Origin: Diploptera punctata
Taxonomy: Eukaryota; Arthropoda; Insecta; Blattodea; Blaberidae
DNA: 64,000 nt
Direction: 5' to 3'
NCBI GenBank assembly: GCA_030220185.1
Contig: JASPKZ010004951.1
Span: 62,001-126,000 of the forward strand
The notes under the pieces were generated by a model. That model worked only from the letters and a program-made list of their open reading frames with translations, was not told the DNA's origin and did not search any database. Below are positions 10,543 to 21,243 of the stretch, piece by piece (positions within the stretch are counted from its first letter, which is position 1; each line of letters opens with the position of its first letter). The translations under genes and the position numbers were made by a program.

Positions 10543-10718
10543 GTAGCCTCAGTATGATGGTTGTCCAGCGGTTCGCTTTGTTTCCCCGCAGCTATTATAT
10601 ATAATTAAATACAAAGATGCCGACTACCGCCACTATAATAATTCCGCATGTTAATCATTGTCAAGCATTGTCGCTCCACCCGCTTTTAAATAAACGGACA
10701 ACCATCATAGTGAGGCGA
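10543..10718. mobile_element. Small MITE-like inverted-repeat element
   Basis: About 176 bp bounded by cctcagtatgatggttgtcc (10547) and its inverted near-copy ggacaaccatcatagtgagg (10695). No coding capacity. Confidence 0.6.
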
Positions 10719-10918
10719 TAATACCAGTTGAAATGCAGAATATAAAACATTGTTTTCAAAGGCCGTAATATGTTTAACTACTTGACTAAGTTTTCAAACA
10801 GAACTTTATTTTAGTTAAGGACGACTGGTTTATCAGGTACTACTTTTATATTCTTAATATTAAATTAGTAAATGAGAGTAATAGACGAATAAATATTATT
10901 GCATTTAGATCATCTTCT

Positions 10919-11155
10919 AAAATTGGTATGATATTAGATCCCACAATCCGTTTTGAGACTCATAGTAGCCAACCTGAGGAAGTTGACTCTGAAAAGAATG
11001 TCATATATGAGCCAACAGTTGACTATTACAAAGATAAATACCAATCAGATAGTATAACTGTCACAGGATTGATGATCGGGGCAAGAGATACTACACCAAG
11101 ATTCTTAACTAAATTTTTGGAATTTCTTAGATTTGGACAGAGTGTATCTTTCTAA
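10919..11155 (+). pseudogene. Possible R2-like LINE C-terminal fragment
   Basis: An open frame reads ILDPTIRFETHSSQPEEVD, then EKNVIYEPTVDYYKDKY, then VTGLMIGARDTTPRFLTKF. From memory this pattern (DPTIRFE, EKK.IYEP, GL.VGARGT.P) occurs at the C-terminus of R2-type non-LTR elements annotated in arthropods, in or near the restriction-like endonuclease. Only about 75 codons remain, with no other R2 parts nearby. A search would settle it. Confidence 0.45.
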
Positions 11156-11638
11156 AATTGTCATCGCTGCCATTAGAGGATCAATTTCAATTTTAAGAAA
11201 CCATATTTACAAAATTTATACTTTATAGAATATACTTAAATTACAATTTGAAATTGTTTAATGTATTTCATCAATTTCGAAAATTGTCTGATAGCTTTGT
11301 CCTTGTGGCAATCCTCTAATGAGGAAAGTTTTATATAAAGAATATAATAAAAAATGGCAAGTGTCAAGTAAGAATTCCCGGGAAGTAGCACCCTGAAAAG
11401 AGGTGATTTATTTTCTTATAGTAGGAACAATAAATATATCCACTATTTTTTTTTTCCTGTACCAAGAAATAATAATTCATGTTTGTTAAAATGGTGTAGA
11501 AACACATGAACATTTTAAACGTATTCTCATCTTTTGTTTTGTTTGTACGTAGAGGCCTGTCGGTTCTAAATGTTCTTTTTTTCAGGCAAATATTAAATAT
11601 TGCAGATTAAAATCTTTTGAGGTATTATTTAATACTGT
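11156..11638. other. No recognised feature
   Basis: AT-rich sequence with short homopolymers and no supported gene. Confidence 0.5.
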
Positions 11639-12062
11639 GTCCACCGCTGTGGTCTCGAGATAGCGTGCTGCCTTGTCACGCAGCGGGCCCGGGTTCGATC
11701 CCCGGTCGGGACAGTTTTTCTGGGTGAGGTTTTTATCTGGGTTTTTCCTCACCTGTAAGACAAATGTCAGGAAAACTTTAAAGCCCAAATGGTCCCCGAA
11801 ATCATAAGGCCATCATCATCATCATCACCATCATCCTTATCATTATCATCATCATCATCATCATCACCATCATCCTTATCATTATCATCATCATCATCCT
11901 TCACCGGTGTGGAAAGCAACGGGAAGCTACCACACCTACAATTCCCTAGTAAAGCTGCAAGCATAGCATGAAAATGCTATGGTTGCAGTGAAGGTCCGGG
12001 ATCGAACCCGGGCCCGCTGCGTGACAAGACAGCACGCTACCTCGAAACCACAGCGGTGGACT
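11639..12062. mobile_element. SINE family A, plus-strand copy joined tail to tail with a minus-strand head
   Basis: 11639-11992 is a plus-strand copy: head ccaccgctgtggtctcgaga, B box ggttcgatccccgg, tail type 2 with ggtgtggaaagcaacgggaa. A cat/catc microsatellite expansion sits at 11812-11897. It runs directly into the reverse complement of a head at 11993-12062 (gatcgaacccgggcccgctg ... accacagcggtggac). The locus therefore has tRNA-like heads facing outward at both ends. Confidence 0.85.
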
Positions 12063-12102
12063 AAAATATATATATAAGAAAGATAAATGTTTGTATTGGA
12101 TT

Positions 12103-12173
12103 TGCCCAGTGGTGTAATGGATAACACGCTGGGATACCAACCCAGAAATCCGGGTTCAAATCCCGTCCAGGCA
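12103..12173 (+). tRNA. tRNA-like cloverleaf, anticodon ACC, probably a pseudogene
   Basis: A 71-nt cloverleaf can be drawn. The D stem GTGT/ACAC is perfect, the anticodon stem CTGGG/CCCAG is perfect, and the loop ATACCAA puts ACC at positions 34-36 (Gly by code). The T arm CCGGG-TTCAAAT-CCCGT has 4 of 5 pairs. The acceptor TGCCCAG/CCAGGCA has 5 of 7 pairs with C-A and A-C mismatches. The A and B box positions are good. The mismatches and rarity of ACC argue against a working tRNA. It could also be an uncharacterised SINE head. Confidence 0.5.
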
Positions 12174-12189
12174 TTTATTTTTCTTATCG

Positions 12190-12733
12190 TGTCTTATAAT
12201 TATTGATACGCGTCGTATAGCGACGTTGGATTGCGAGGGCGGGGCGAGAATGGTGGTCTGGCATTGATCGGAGTAGACTTGTGGGTCGCCGGTGGCGAGT
12301 TGGGAGGTCCGCGCGAGCATCGAAATGTCTGGGCTCTAAATCTAGACGATTCTACGTGTCTCTGTTTTGTCGTTTGGGAAAGATCTGTAGCCAGAGGCTG
12401 CTAAGGTTCGAAGCATCTCGAACCTAAGTCTAGAAAGTTCCTCTTGCATGTAAAAGGAGCGAAGGCAAGACACCAATCAGTTAGTCTTGTGTTGGCCGAC
12501 GAGAAGTTAACAGTACGAGAAATTGTGGTGAACGAATTCTTTTGAGACTGTAAAATATTTGTGATTGAGATAAACATTAAAAGAAGATTAATTTTATTGT
12601 GAGTGAAAATTGTGATTAAAAATTTGCTCCTGATTTGTGGAAAGAAATAAAGTGTTAAGTGAGATTTTGAAAATCTGTGTGTTCATTTATGCCGAAATAA
12701 CGTAAAGGAAAAATCCTGGTCATCTCTGTGACA
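12190..12733 (+). mobile_element. Possible solo LTR
   Basis: 544 bp, more GC-rich than its surroundings, beginning tgt and ending aca, with an aataaa signal at about 12645 some 85 bp before the end. This is LTR-like, but no target-site duplication is visible. The right border coincides with the start of a Helitron, which would hide one. No second copy is in the window, so the boundaries and identity are tentative. Confidence 0.3.
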
Positions 12734-12734
12734 A

Positions 12735-13603
12735 TCTTATATATAAAAATTAATGTTTGTTTGTTTGTATATTTGTTTGTTTGTTCGTACTTTATGCGCG
12801 GCTATACCGTTGATCCGATTGTGATGGTTTTTTTTGCAAAATGTTCAGGAGATTCCCGGGATGATCATAGGCTATAAGAGAGTTGTGATACTCGACTCCT
12901 ACACCCTTAAAAATCGCCCTTTGTAGTGGAAAACGTGAAAAAAGTAGCTCTTTGGACGTTTAAATGGCTTACGCAGCCTAAACCATAAGAAATACACAAA
13001 ATTAATGTACACAGAATTGAATATCTCAAAAAGCTCTACAAAAAAGTCCGCGACAGCATATGTTTATCTCTTACGGATAATTCACAATAACCATTTTTGT
13101 CTTTCATCGATACCAAGAGTTTCGCGCCGTAGCCGAGTGGTTAAGGCAAGAAGTATTGGCGCAGAACTACAGGACTTACGCTGGTTCGAGTCTCTATGGA
13201 GGAAGAAATTTTTCTCATGGAATGTCGGCCAGTATGGGACCGGTGCACAGTGGGTTAGAAATGAAATCTAGCTGGAAAAAAAAAAAGCTGTTTGACTGAC
13301 TCACTCTCATCAATTTATCTTTTTTTTATTTTTTTTTTTCCACTCTAATATAATTGTTATATGATGGTTCTTAACTTATCTGCAAAGGAGGGTACAATTC
13401 TAATGTTCACGGCTGTGTGACGTCATCATTCACACTTCTTGAGCCACAATAGAAGGCTGTAAGAGGTTTTCTTGCGAACTTATTTAATAATATCTAATTA
13501 TGTCCTAATTGCTGAATTGTATGGTAAAAAAGTAACAAATTGTTATCGTCCGCCCATGACATGAGAATTGAACGGGCAGAACAACGTCTGCCGGGTATGC
13601 TAG
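12735..13603 (+). mobile_element. Non-autonomous Helitron
   Basis: The 5' end is TC after a host A (a|tcttatatataaaaattaatg). The 3' end has a hairpin ggcaga-acaacg-tctgcc at 13575-13592, eleven bases before the end of a terminal ctag, with host T following. These are the standard Helitron features: insertion between A and T, a 3' hairpin and a CTRR end. There is no Rep/helicase gene. A SINE is inserted at 13122-13272. Related sequence in reverse orientation lies at 48304-48945. Confidence 0.75.
13122..13272 (+). mobile_element. tRNA-derived SINE, family B, 3'-truncated
   Basis: The head gcgccgtagccgagtggtta resembles Leu/Ser-type tRNA D arms, and ctggttcgagtctc is the B box. It continues through tttttctcatggaatgtcgg and ends after cggtgcacagtgggtta. 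Full-length relatives are at 15521-15868 and 49624-49972. Confidence 0.8.
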
Positions 13604-13639
13604 TATATATATAAAGTAATGCCTTTTTTTAACAAAATT

Positions 13640-14000
13640 TTATTAAAATTTTCCTGATAAGAAATTAAATTACTCTTCAAAGTAGAGACCATCAGATTCT
13701 AATGCTCTTAAGCTATCTTTCAGCTAAGATTATTATCCCTTGATAGTATCATTCTCTGGTTTCTAATGCGAAGAATTCGTTGAAACTCATTTCCACGCTT
13801 CAATGATTTCCAAATTTCAAGCAATAAATGGGTCATGGATCGAAACAGATGGAAATATGAAGGCGCAAGAACAGTGCTATATGTTGGTTGTGGTAGTAGT
13901 TATATTCCTCCCAATTCTTGAATTTTTGTCATGGTTGTTCGTGCAATATTGGGCCTCGCATTGTCCTGCATTTCGGTTAACTAATGGTGGGTATCTCCAT
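13640..14000 (-). pseudogene. mariner transposase C-terminal remnant (DD34D type)
   Basis: The reverse strand reads DNARPNIARTTMTKIQELGG, then after a stop LLPQPTYSTVLAPSYFHLFR, and near the end ESDGLYFEE-like residues in another frame. This is the classical mariner region holding the second and third catalytic aspartates. The third is replaced: the mariner SPDLAPSD motif reads STVLAPSY. Stops and frame changes make it non-functional. Confidence 0.75.
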
Positions 14001-14426
14001 TTTAATATTTTGTTAACTCATTCCAATTGTTAAGAATAAATATCCGCATCATCTGCATTTAGAATCACATCTTCAAAATTCCACTAAACACACAACATTA
14101 CATTAAAAATCGCCAATACTTATGAGATAACCAAATATATATACATCGTAAATTGTATTCTTTAATTTCCCATTAGAAATTCAGTGTATTTCTATGCCAC
14201 AAAAAGATCACTACCAAGAAAAATTACAGTCAGTTTGAGACTCATATTCAGGAAACACGTATTCAAACACAACATATGTGGGTAGTTTCCCATAAGTTTT
14301 TAAGTTAATTGTTTACTTGTCAACCAACAATTTCGTTGGATATAAATCGTTCAAATGAATAAACGATTATTTGATGCATTATCGAAAAATTAATTATTAT
14401 TTTCCCTACTACCAAAAAAAAGACCT

Positions 14427-14935
14427 TTTTGCGCGATAGTGCGTTTTGTCGCACTTACAGCAATGGCGACCATGATTGCAAGTTCAACTTCCTACATTTC
14501 GGGGTTATCAACCTAAATAACTATACTGTAATAAAATAACTATAATGTAATATTACATATTACAAACCGCGTGAGGGAAGTAAGACCACTACCCTCTATT
14601 AAACTACATACAATGTATATACAAAAAATATTCAAAAGGTAGTGTTAATATACATTATATGAAACAAATCACTGCATTTTAAATGAACTGAACTTTATTT
14701 GAATCAATATAAAACAATAAATACGTACTTACCGCCATTTTATCACCAATTGGTCTCACGGTCTTCTGTAGTTTCAACTAATAAACATTGCTCACACTGT
14801 TAATGTTAGTCAATTGTTTATAATGGACGCAAATATTTCCAACAAAGATGTTATTATTTTACTATTATTTATTATTTTGAAAACACCATCGCGCAAATAA
14901 TAATGTACAACGCACGTTTGTGAATTGTTTTACAG
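14427..14935. mobile_element. About 500-bp dispersed repeat with short inverted ends
   Basis: Nearly the same sequence recurs at 39143-39631. The left edge ttgcgcgatagtgcg pairs with caccatcgcgcaaa near 14890. Shared internal blocks include cagcaatggcgaccatgatt, cctacatttcgggg and caacgcacgtttgtgaa. No reading frame. Most likely a non-autonomous DNA transposon. Confidence 0.65.
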
Positions 14936-15260
14936 AATCTCGGAAATTAAAAACCTCGCTTTCGCTCGGTTTTTAAACATCTTCCTCACTTCTTTAAAAA
15001 CCCATTTCCCAACCTCGCATCGTAATATAGTATTTCAGGTTTCTGTCAGCCATTACTGCATTATATAGGCCCACAAGCACTTTTTTTTCATGTTGAGAAA
15101 TCATAAAAACAAATCAGTGAATGTAATGAAGTCCATAAATTGTTTCAGCAACATAAATGAAGATGTTTAAGATGTAAAATCCTTTTTAAAAACACTCAAA
15201 ACAAGACAAATTGCATTGCAATCTCTATTCCTACATTACATTGATTTTTACATCAAACAG

Positions 15261-15433
15261 ATGAACCAAGTACGGAAGAGTTACGGCAGTTCAAACAGGA
15301 AATCAACGTAATGCAATCCGTTGGTCAACATCCTCACATAGTGTCGTTAATTGGCTGTTGCACTCGATCTGGCCGTTTGAGGTTAGTGGTGGAGTATTGT
15401 GCCGAAGGGGATCTGCTCAATTTCCTCAGAAAA
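15261..15433 (+). CDS. tor: Torso-like receptor tyrosine kinase, exon (N-lobe)
   Basis: Internal exon between tttttacatcaaacag and gtaagt. It completes a codon begun in the previous exon (phase 1) and ends in phase 0, encoding 57 full codons. It carries the kinase alpha-C helix with its glutamate (ELRQFKQEINVMQSVG), the HPHIVSLIGCC strand, and the hinge LRLVVEYCAEGDLLNFLRK. Torso is a cell-surface receptor activated by PTTH or Trunk that signals through Ras-Raf-MAPK (family knowledge). The preceding exons, with the glycine loop and catalytic lysine, were not found in 1-15260. FGFR, Ret or PVR are alternatives from this exon alone; the activation loop exon favours Torso. Confidence 0.85.
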
Positions 15434-15520
15434 GTAAGTACAAATTATTTCTATAATTATAATATATACTGATAAAATTCATAATATAATAATTATATAT
15501 ACAGAGTGTAAATTAATTAT

Positions 15521-15868
15521 TTTTCCGATTGAGGGTCTTTCCACTTTTCAGCGGTTGCCCTTTTACCAGCCGGCTGCTGGCCCTTCACATCCACATGTGT
15601 CAATCACAGAGGTAGATGATCAACAGCCAGTGTAGGGGTGACATGTGGTTAGCATGTCGAGTCCCCCAGCCGTTACAGCTGGTTCCTCAACCTGGAGTCG
15701 CTACTTATAGTAGCTACCCAATTGCCTCACGATGCTGGGTGGGCACCGGTCCCATACTGGCCGAAATACCATGAGAAAATTTCTTCCCCATGGAGACTCG
15801 AACCAGCGCAAGTCCCGTAGCTCTGCGCCAAGGCTTCCTACCTTAACCGCTCGGCTACGGCGCGGGAC
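15521..15868 (-). mobile_element. tRNA-derived SINE, family B, full length
   Basis: Minus-strand SINE. The right side carries the head (gctcggctacggcgcgggac in plus sense) and the B box gagactcgaaccagcgc. It is flanked by a perfect 14-bp duplication tgtaaattaattat at 15507-15520 and 15869-15882. Nearly identical to 49624-49972, so both copies are relatively young. Confidence 0.9.
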
Positions 15869-16437
15869 TGTAAATTAATTATACCGCATAAATTGAACTA
15901 CGTATATAGGGGTATTATATAAGCATTTTGAGATGATGAACTAATGGTCTCGAGGGAAAATGGGCGAGTTATAGGGAATCAAATTAAACTACATTTGATA
16001 CAGATAAATCAACAAGAGAACATACTAGGAGAGAAAATTATACTAGAATAACCTCATATTTTAATATTAATTCCGACATTCTGATTGCAAATTCCTTAAA
16101 ATTTCGATCTGAGCAGATGATTGCACGCCACTGAACTGGTTACAGTAGAATCGGTACTATGTGCGCCTTAGTACAGAGTGAAACACGCATAATCTGTGTA
16201 GATAACTTTTAGTCAAAGTGATGGATTTAGGATTCGAACACTGATGGTTCAAATCACGGCAGGCGACTTTTTTTTTCTTCTTCTCTTTCTTTCGTTCTTT
16301 CTTCACTGTGATATGTTGACACTGAAATTTGTTTAGTATGGGCATGCGCAAAATTCCTATTCTTCTATTGGTGATTACATTAACATCTGATTAGAAGTAA
16401 CTTCAGTATAAGTTCAGTTGCATTATATGAAAGCATC

Positions 16438-17460
16438 ATGGAACACCTTTACAGTTATGCTGAACTTGTCGATATGCATCTGATTTATGGTGCAACACAA
16501 GGTAATGGTGTAAGAGCTGCTGCCATGTACGCGGAGTGGTATCCGGATAGACGCCATGCTCACCGAACAACCTTCGAGTCTGTTGCGGGAGCATAGAACG
16601 TTGAAGGTAAACACAGTAGACGCCGGTGCAAGATGTACGCGCCGCACTGCAGATTTTGAAAAAAAATGTTCTTCATAGGGTAAAAGAGGAACCTTCTACA
16701 AGTACTCGTGCTATCGGACGTGTAATGGGTACGAACCATCAAAGTGTATGGGAAGTCCTGCATGAAGACCAGCTCTATCCCTTTCATCTGCCAAAGTACA
16801 CGTCTTACAGCCACTGGACTTTGCTCAACGGGCCCCATTTTGTAATTGGGCTTTGCTGCGGCCACTGCACTTCTTTTCCTCGGTATTATTCACTGATGAG
16901 GCAGTATTTAATAGGGACGGGCTGGTTCAGAACTCGAAGAACAGTCATGTGTGGGATTAAGGAACTCCTCATGCCATCTTCTAGAGGAGTCACCAGCAGA
17001 GATTTTCGGTGAACGTATGGGTAGGCATAGTTTCTGACCACATCATTGGTCCCTACCTTCTTCCCCAGATATTAAATGGTGTTACTGATAAGGCAGTTAT
17101 AGAGCACGTCCTACCTACATTACTAGAAGAAGTTTCTTTCCACATCAGGATTAACATGTGGTTTCAGCACTCTGGAGCTCCTCCCCATTTCTGCTCGAAT
17201 GTGCGAAATAAAGTGGATGGAGTGTATCGTGGCCGTTGGATAGGAAGAGGTAGTCTAACTGTAGTGTGGCCACCTCGCTCTCCAGATCTCAGTCCACTTG
17301 ATTATTTTTTGTGGGGACATCTGGAAACACTGGTGTATGCGACCTCTGTTGATAATGTTAGTTGCACGCATAATCGCAGCATGTGATCCGCGAGACACCT
17401 GGTATCTTGAACGGGGTACGAGAATCCTTTCATCGCCGATGTCGTCTGTGTTGTGAGAAT
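16438..17460 (+). pseudogene. Transposase pseudogene with a lost catalytic aspartate
   Basis: Starts MEHLYSYAELVDMHLIYG, the DUF4817-type N-terminal helix region (compare MEPYSNEEYADMHFMYGRAN at 61349). A stop follows after about 52 codons. Further frames give KEEPSTSTRAIGRVMGTNHQ, then from 17009 MNVWVGIVSDHIIGPYLL and WPPRSPDLSPLDYFLWGHLE. The second catalytic acid is gone: QHSGAPPHF replaces the usual HDGAPPHF. The third acid (SPLD) remains, about 42 residues downstream of that position. Several frameshifts. Confidence 0.75.
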
Positions 17461-17899
17461 GGAGGTCGCCAGTTTGAACAATTTCTTTAATAGGTTTGCA
17501 GGTACTTTACTTTTTTTCTGGTTTACTCAAATGCTTTGCTTTCATTTCCCAATAACATTATGTATGCCATGTGTACATACAATATACCTCTTCATGTTAT
17601 GAATCACTGCACTATCATTTATCTAAGTACAAAAGTACTGTACAGTACAATTACACATTTTATATGCGAACCCTATTGCACTCTACAGTATGTATATTGT
17701 TATTACAACCTTTCAAATAATTGTCTGTACAATACGTACATAGATAGTTTTGTAACTCTTGTACTGCGCCGACATTCCATTACCGTATTCTGTAAAATAA
17801 TGAAGAAACAACGAAACCAGATGTAAATCTTCGCACGTAACTAATTGATAGTACGTACTTAATAAAGGAGGAAAGGAAAAAAGGTGTACACGTACTGTA

Positions 17900-18000
17900 G
17901 GTAGTTTCGAACATGATGCATAAATCTTACGTTTGCGTCGGTATTAGACTGCTATAACCACTGAGCTAAAGGCGTATGCTTGTTGCAAGTTACAATCTCT
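17900..18000 (-). repeat. tRNA-like (SINE head-like) sequence
   Basis: The reverse strand contains ctttagctcagtggttatag, a good tRNA D-arm/A-box match, and gttcgaaactacc at B-box distance. The stems are poor, so it is not a tRNA gene. Possibly the head of an unrecognised SINE. Confidence 0.35.
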
Positions 18001-18299
18001 GTATCATATTATTTCCATTTTAATTTAAAATAATCAGTGGCGTGCCAACCATTTTACAAATTGAATAATAACTTGGACATTTTTATTCGTAGACCATTAA
18101 TTCATTATTTCAAAATGCTTATATAATATCCCTCTATATGTAACTACATATAGAGGGGTATTATATAAGCATTATGAAGCAAAGGAAAGAGGGAAAAGCT
18201 GGGGGGGGGGGGGACTGAAATGGCTAGCTGGAAGCAGAGTTCGCTGAAGGAACTTTACTTGTTGCCCTATGTTACATTTAGAAATTACAGAATATAAAC

Positions 18300-18316
18300 A
18301 ATAATAATTAATAAAT

Positions 18317-18367
<51 letters not shown>

Positions 18368-19190
18368 TGAATGTATGTATGTCTGTATGGTATTAATGAA
18401 TGTATGTATGTGCCGGAATAACTCACGGAGCAATTTCAATGAAATTTGGCGAAATTTGGTATACATGAATTACAATCTGTAAAACTGGCTATAATGAGTA
18501 ATATATCGCTATAACCCCTAGGGGGAGGGTCTAGAGGAACAAAACGTGGAATACTATTTCTGCGTTGAGTGGTAGACAAGGCCTTAAGGCCTTGACCCTG
18601 CCAGGTAATATAAAGCTATTATTATTAACTATGGAACGCCTGGAGCAATTTCAGCCAAAATTGGTGCATATATAACTTATAATATGGAAAAAAGACTGAG
18701 GGGATAAGAGACACCTATCACTTCTAGAAAGGGGTAAGTGGGAGTAACATGTTTAAAAAATCGAAAACGAGCTAAATTAATACATAATCCATAGTTTTGG
18801 GGAGATGATCTGATTTGTAAATGTCCTAGTGATGTTTAAGCCTATGTTTGACATTTATTACTCTCCTTAGGGGTGAGGGGATGAGAAATATAATGTATCA
18901 TCATCAAACAGTCAAGGATAAAGCTGTGCAGTTGCCTGTTGCCTCCTCAGAGACTTGAAAGTATTTACATTTCCCTGTGAGGGATTTCTAGTCCACTCGA
19001 CAGGTGATGGGGTTGCCTCTAGACTTTCATGTTTTTTCTGTTGGGGTGTGCTTCCTTAGCTGATTGGGCCCAGGCGCTGGATAATCATTCTCTCCCTCTG
19101 CTACATTCGTATGATTGCATGCATTGACAAGGAAGGAGTCAAAATAACAAGTCTCTGTATCATATTATTTCCATTTTAATTTGACGTGGG
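18300..19190. repeat. AT microsatellite and unclassified repeats
   Basis: An (AT)n run at 18320-18360 leads into tataaaactgaatgtatgta, which resembles a Helitron 5' end. Then come two similar blocks about gagcaatttcaatgaaattt and a caaggccttaaggccttgac motif at 18577. The 32-bp sequence beginning ctctgtatcatattatttcc occurs at 17998 and again at 19152. No gene. A run of about 13 G lies at 18201. Confidence 0.5.
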
Positions 19191-19414
19191 TATGAGAGCA
19201 GGATTTGATGACGGTGGTGAAGATGCAAGAGCAGTTGGCATTATTCTGTACTAGCAGGTTACATATACCAGTATAAGTAAACCCTGAGATCATTCAACGT
19301 TTGATCTCCAATGTGAAAGATGAAAAAAAGTAAAATAAAAATCCACCCGGATTATTGTCAAATCAATACTTTCTGGGTCGTTAAGGTTATTGGTTACGGT
19401 CCCGATGTCACTTA

Positions 19415-20830
19415 AACTCCAATTTAATATCCCTTTTTTCTTCTAAATCCACATTGTTGATCTCCTAGAATGTCATCAATAGTCTTCTTACTAATATATT
19501 TTTGGAATTTTCTACGAAGTTGAAAGTAATGATAAGCCCCCGTTGTTGTTGCAATCAGTTGTATCTTCTTTCTTATAGATTGGCACGATAATAATGATTC
19601 TTTTCATTCATTTGGAAGAGCTTCATTTTCCCAAATCATACTAATCAAATGATGTATTTTGTGCATCAATTTTTCTCCCCCTGATTTTATCAGTTCTGCT
19701 GGGATCCCATTTGAACCTGATGCTTTATTCATATTCAGTGTTTCTATTTCATTTCAACCTTTCACTTGGTTCTGTGACTAACATTCCTGCTGTCTGTAAA
19801 TTATCCCCTTCAATATCATGTTCTGCATGCATATTAATAGCTAATTAAATTAATTTTTTCGCCTATTTAATATACTCCTTGTATCTACAATCATATCCCC
19901 ATTTTCATTCCTATTTGAAACCCTTTCTTCTCTATCCTAATTTCCTGATATAATTCTATGATGTACTATTCTTTGCATTCATTTCAAGATCATTAATCTT
20001 CTCTCGCAAATATCCCCTTTTTCCCGTCTAAATGTGCCCAATAGTTCTAAATTTACCTCATTAGGCTCGTGCAACCAATAATGTTTGCTTATCTTTTTTT
20101 TTATGTCACCACATTCCTCATCGAACCATTTCTTGTCTTGACTCTTTTTTAAATAACCAACTTTTCTGATGTTGTCAATTTAATTCCATCTATTATAGCC
20201 TTGCATGTTTTATTTACATCAGTTTCTTCTTCGGTTGCCACAGTTCATCATTTCTCAATTTTTTTATTTAAAATTTCAGAATCATCTTTAGCGTTTGTTG
20301 CTCTCATAAATGATAGCCATTGTCTGATTTTCACCCTGATTAAATGATAATCCGAATTGCAGTCTGTCCCTTTAACTGGTCTAACATCGATGATGCTACT
20401 GTTTCAGTACATTATCTATCTGGTTCCGAGTTTCGCCCCATCTGGAGACGTCCAGATGTGTTTATGAATATCCTTATGCTGGAATGTTGTGCTCTTTAAC
20501 AATAAGATTCTTTGATGTGGCAAAGATGACTAATCTAACCCCATTGTCGTTACTATCTTCATGAAGACTGAATTTGCCTATTGTTGGCCTGAATATATCT
20601 TCCCGCCCCACTTTTGCATTAAAATCTCCTAAGATATAATTTCCATATGATATCGTGTAAGACTATGATATACGTATTCTGATTCTTCATAGAACTCATC
20701 CTTGGTCGTGTTACCCTTATCTTCTGTGGGGGCATGTACATTTACATATATTTCATTGCTTGTAAATAAACTTAAGGATTCATTCACCGCCTAATTACTT
20801 CGGGCAAATTATAATTTTAGACACAAGGAA
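19415..20830 (-). mobile_element. RTE-type LINE, decayed internal copy
   Basis: Collinear with 22430-23970 of the full RTE on the same strand: gatctcctagaatgtcatca, gttgttgcaatcagttgtat, cagttctgctgggatcccat and tattgttggcctgaatatat. It spans endonuclease and the first part of the reverse transcriptase. Frequent small indels break every frame, so it is older than the copy at 21244-24505. Confidence 0.8.
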
Positions 20831-21231
20831 CTCATAGTCTCCGGTACCAAATTAAACATATGTATATTGTAAGTAGGATTGCTCTTAGTACCGTTATTCC
20901 ACAAAATCTGCTATTAAAATGCATTCCACATCACTTTCTAAACACCAGGAAGTTCCTAGGACACAGGATATAACCACACTCTCCTTATACAGTATTTCAC
21001 ATTAATCAGCGGATGTAGACATATTATGGTGGACATATTTTTTAAAGGGACTTCACATTATTGTTTCAAGTTTAAAATGCCCAGAAGAACTGAGTCAATC
21101 ATGCTATTTCTTCACTATATTTCATAATATCTACAGTTGACGAAATGCATTAAATGTCTGTCAAATCAAAAACTTATAAACTAATGGGTTTTCTTTTATC
21201 AAAACATCCTAAATCACTGTATAATTGTTAT
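20831..21231. other. No recognised feature
   Basis: AT-rich spacer between two RTE copies. No supported gene or repeat. Confidence 0.5.
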
Positions 21232-21243
21232 TATCTCCTATAA

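Larger units (their letters stand above)
15502..18144 (+). mobile_element. Tc1/mariner-superfamily transposon with a SINE in its left terminal repeat
   Basis: The left end starts cagagtgtaaattaattat after TA. The left inverted repeat continues at 15883-15957 (atataggggtattatataag, gaactaatggtct) and is inverted at 18089-18144. The true right terminus is missing: beyond 18144 the sequence folds back into a direct copy of the left repeat (18145-18173), forming a palindrome. A SINE at 15521-15868 splits the left repeat with a clear duplication. Confidence 0.7.

Noticed and set aside
11789..11964. Ser/Asp-rich open frames
   Set aside because: These are translations of the cat/catc microsatellite within a SINE on either strand.
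1..15260. Upstream kinase exon with glycine loop and catalytic lysine
   Set aside because: No stretch with a GxGxxG or VAVK-type pattern and a phase 1 donor was found, so it is probably outside the window.
18115..18173. Rho-independent terminator-like hairpin
   Set aside because: The palindrome is made of transposon terminal repeats in eukaryotic DNA; a bacterial terminator is not applicable.
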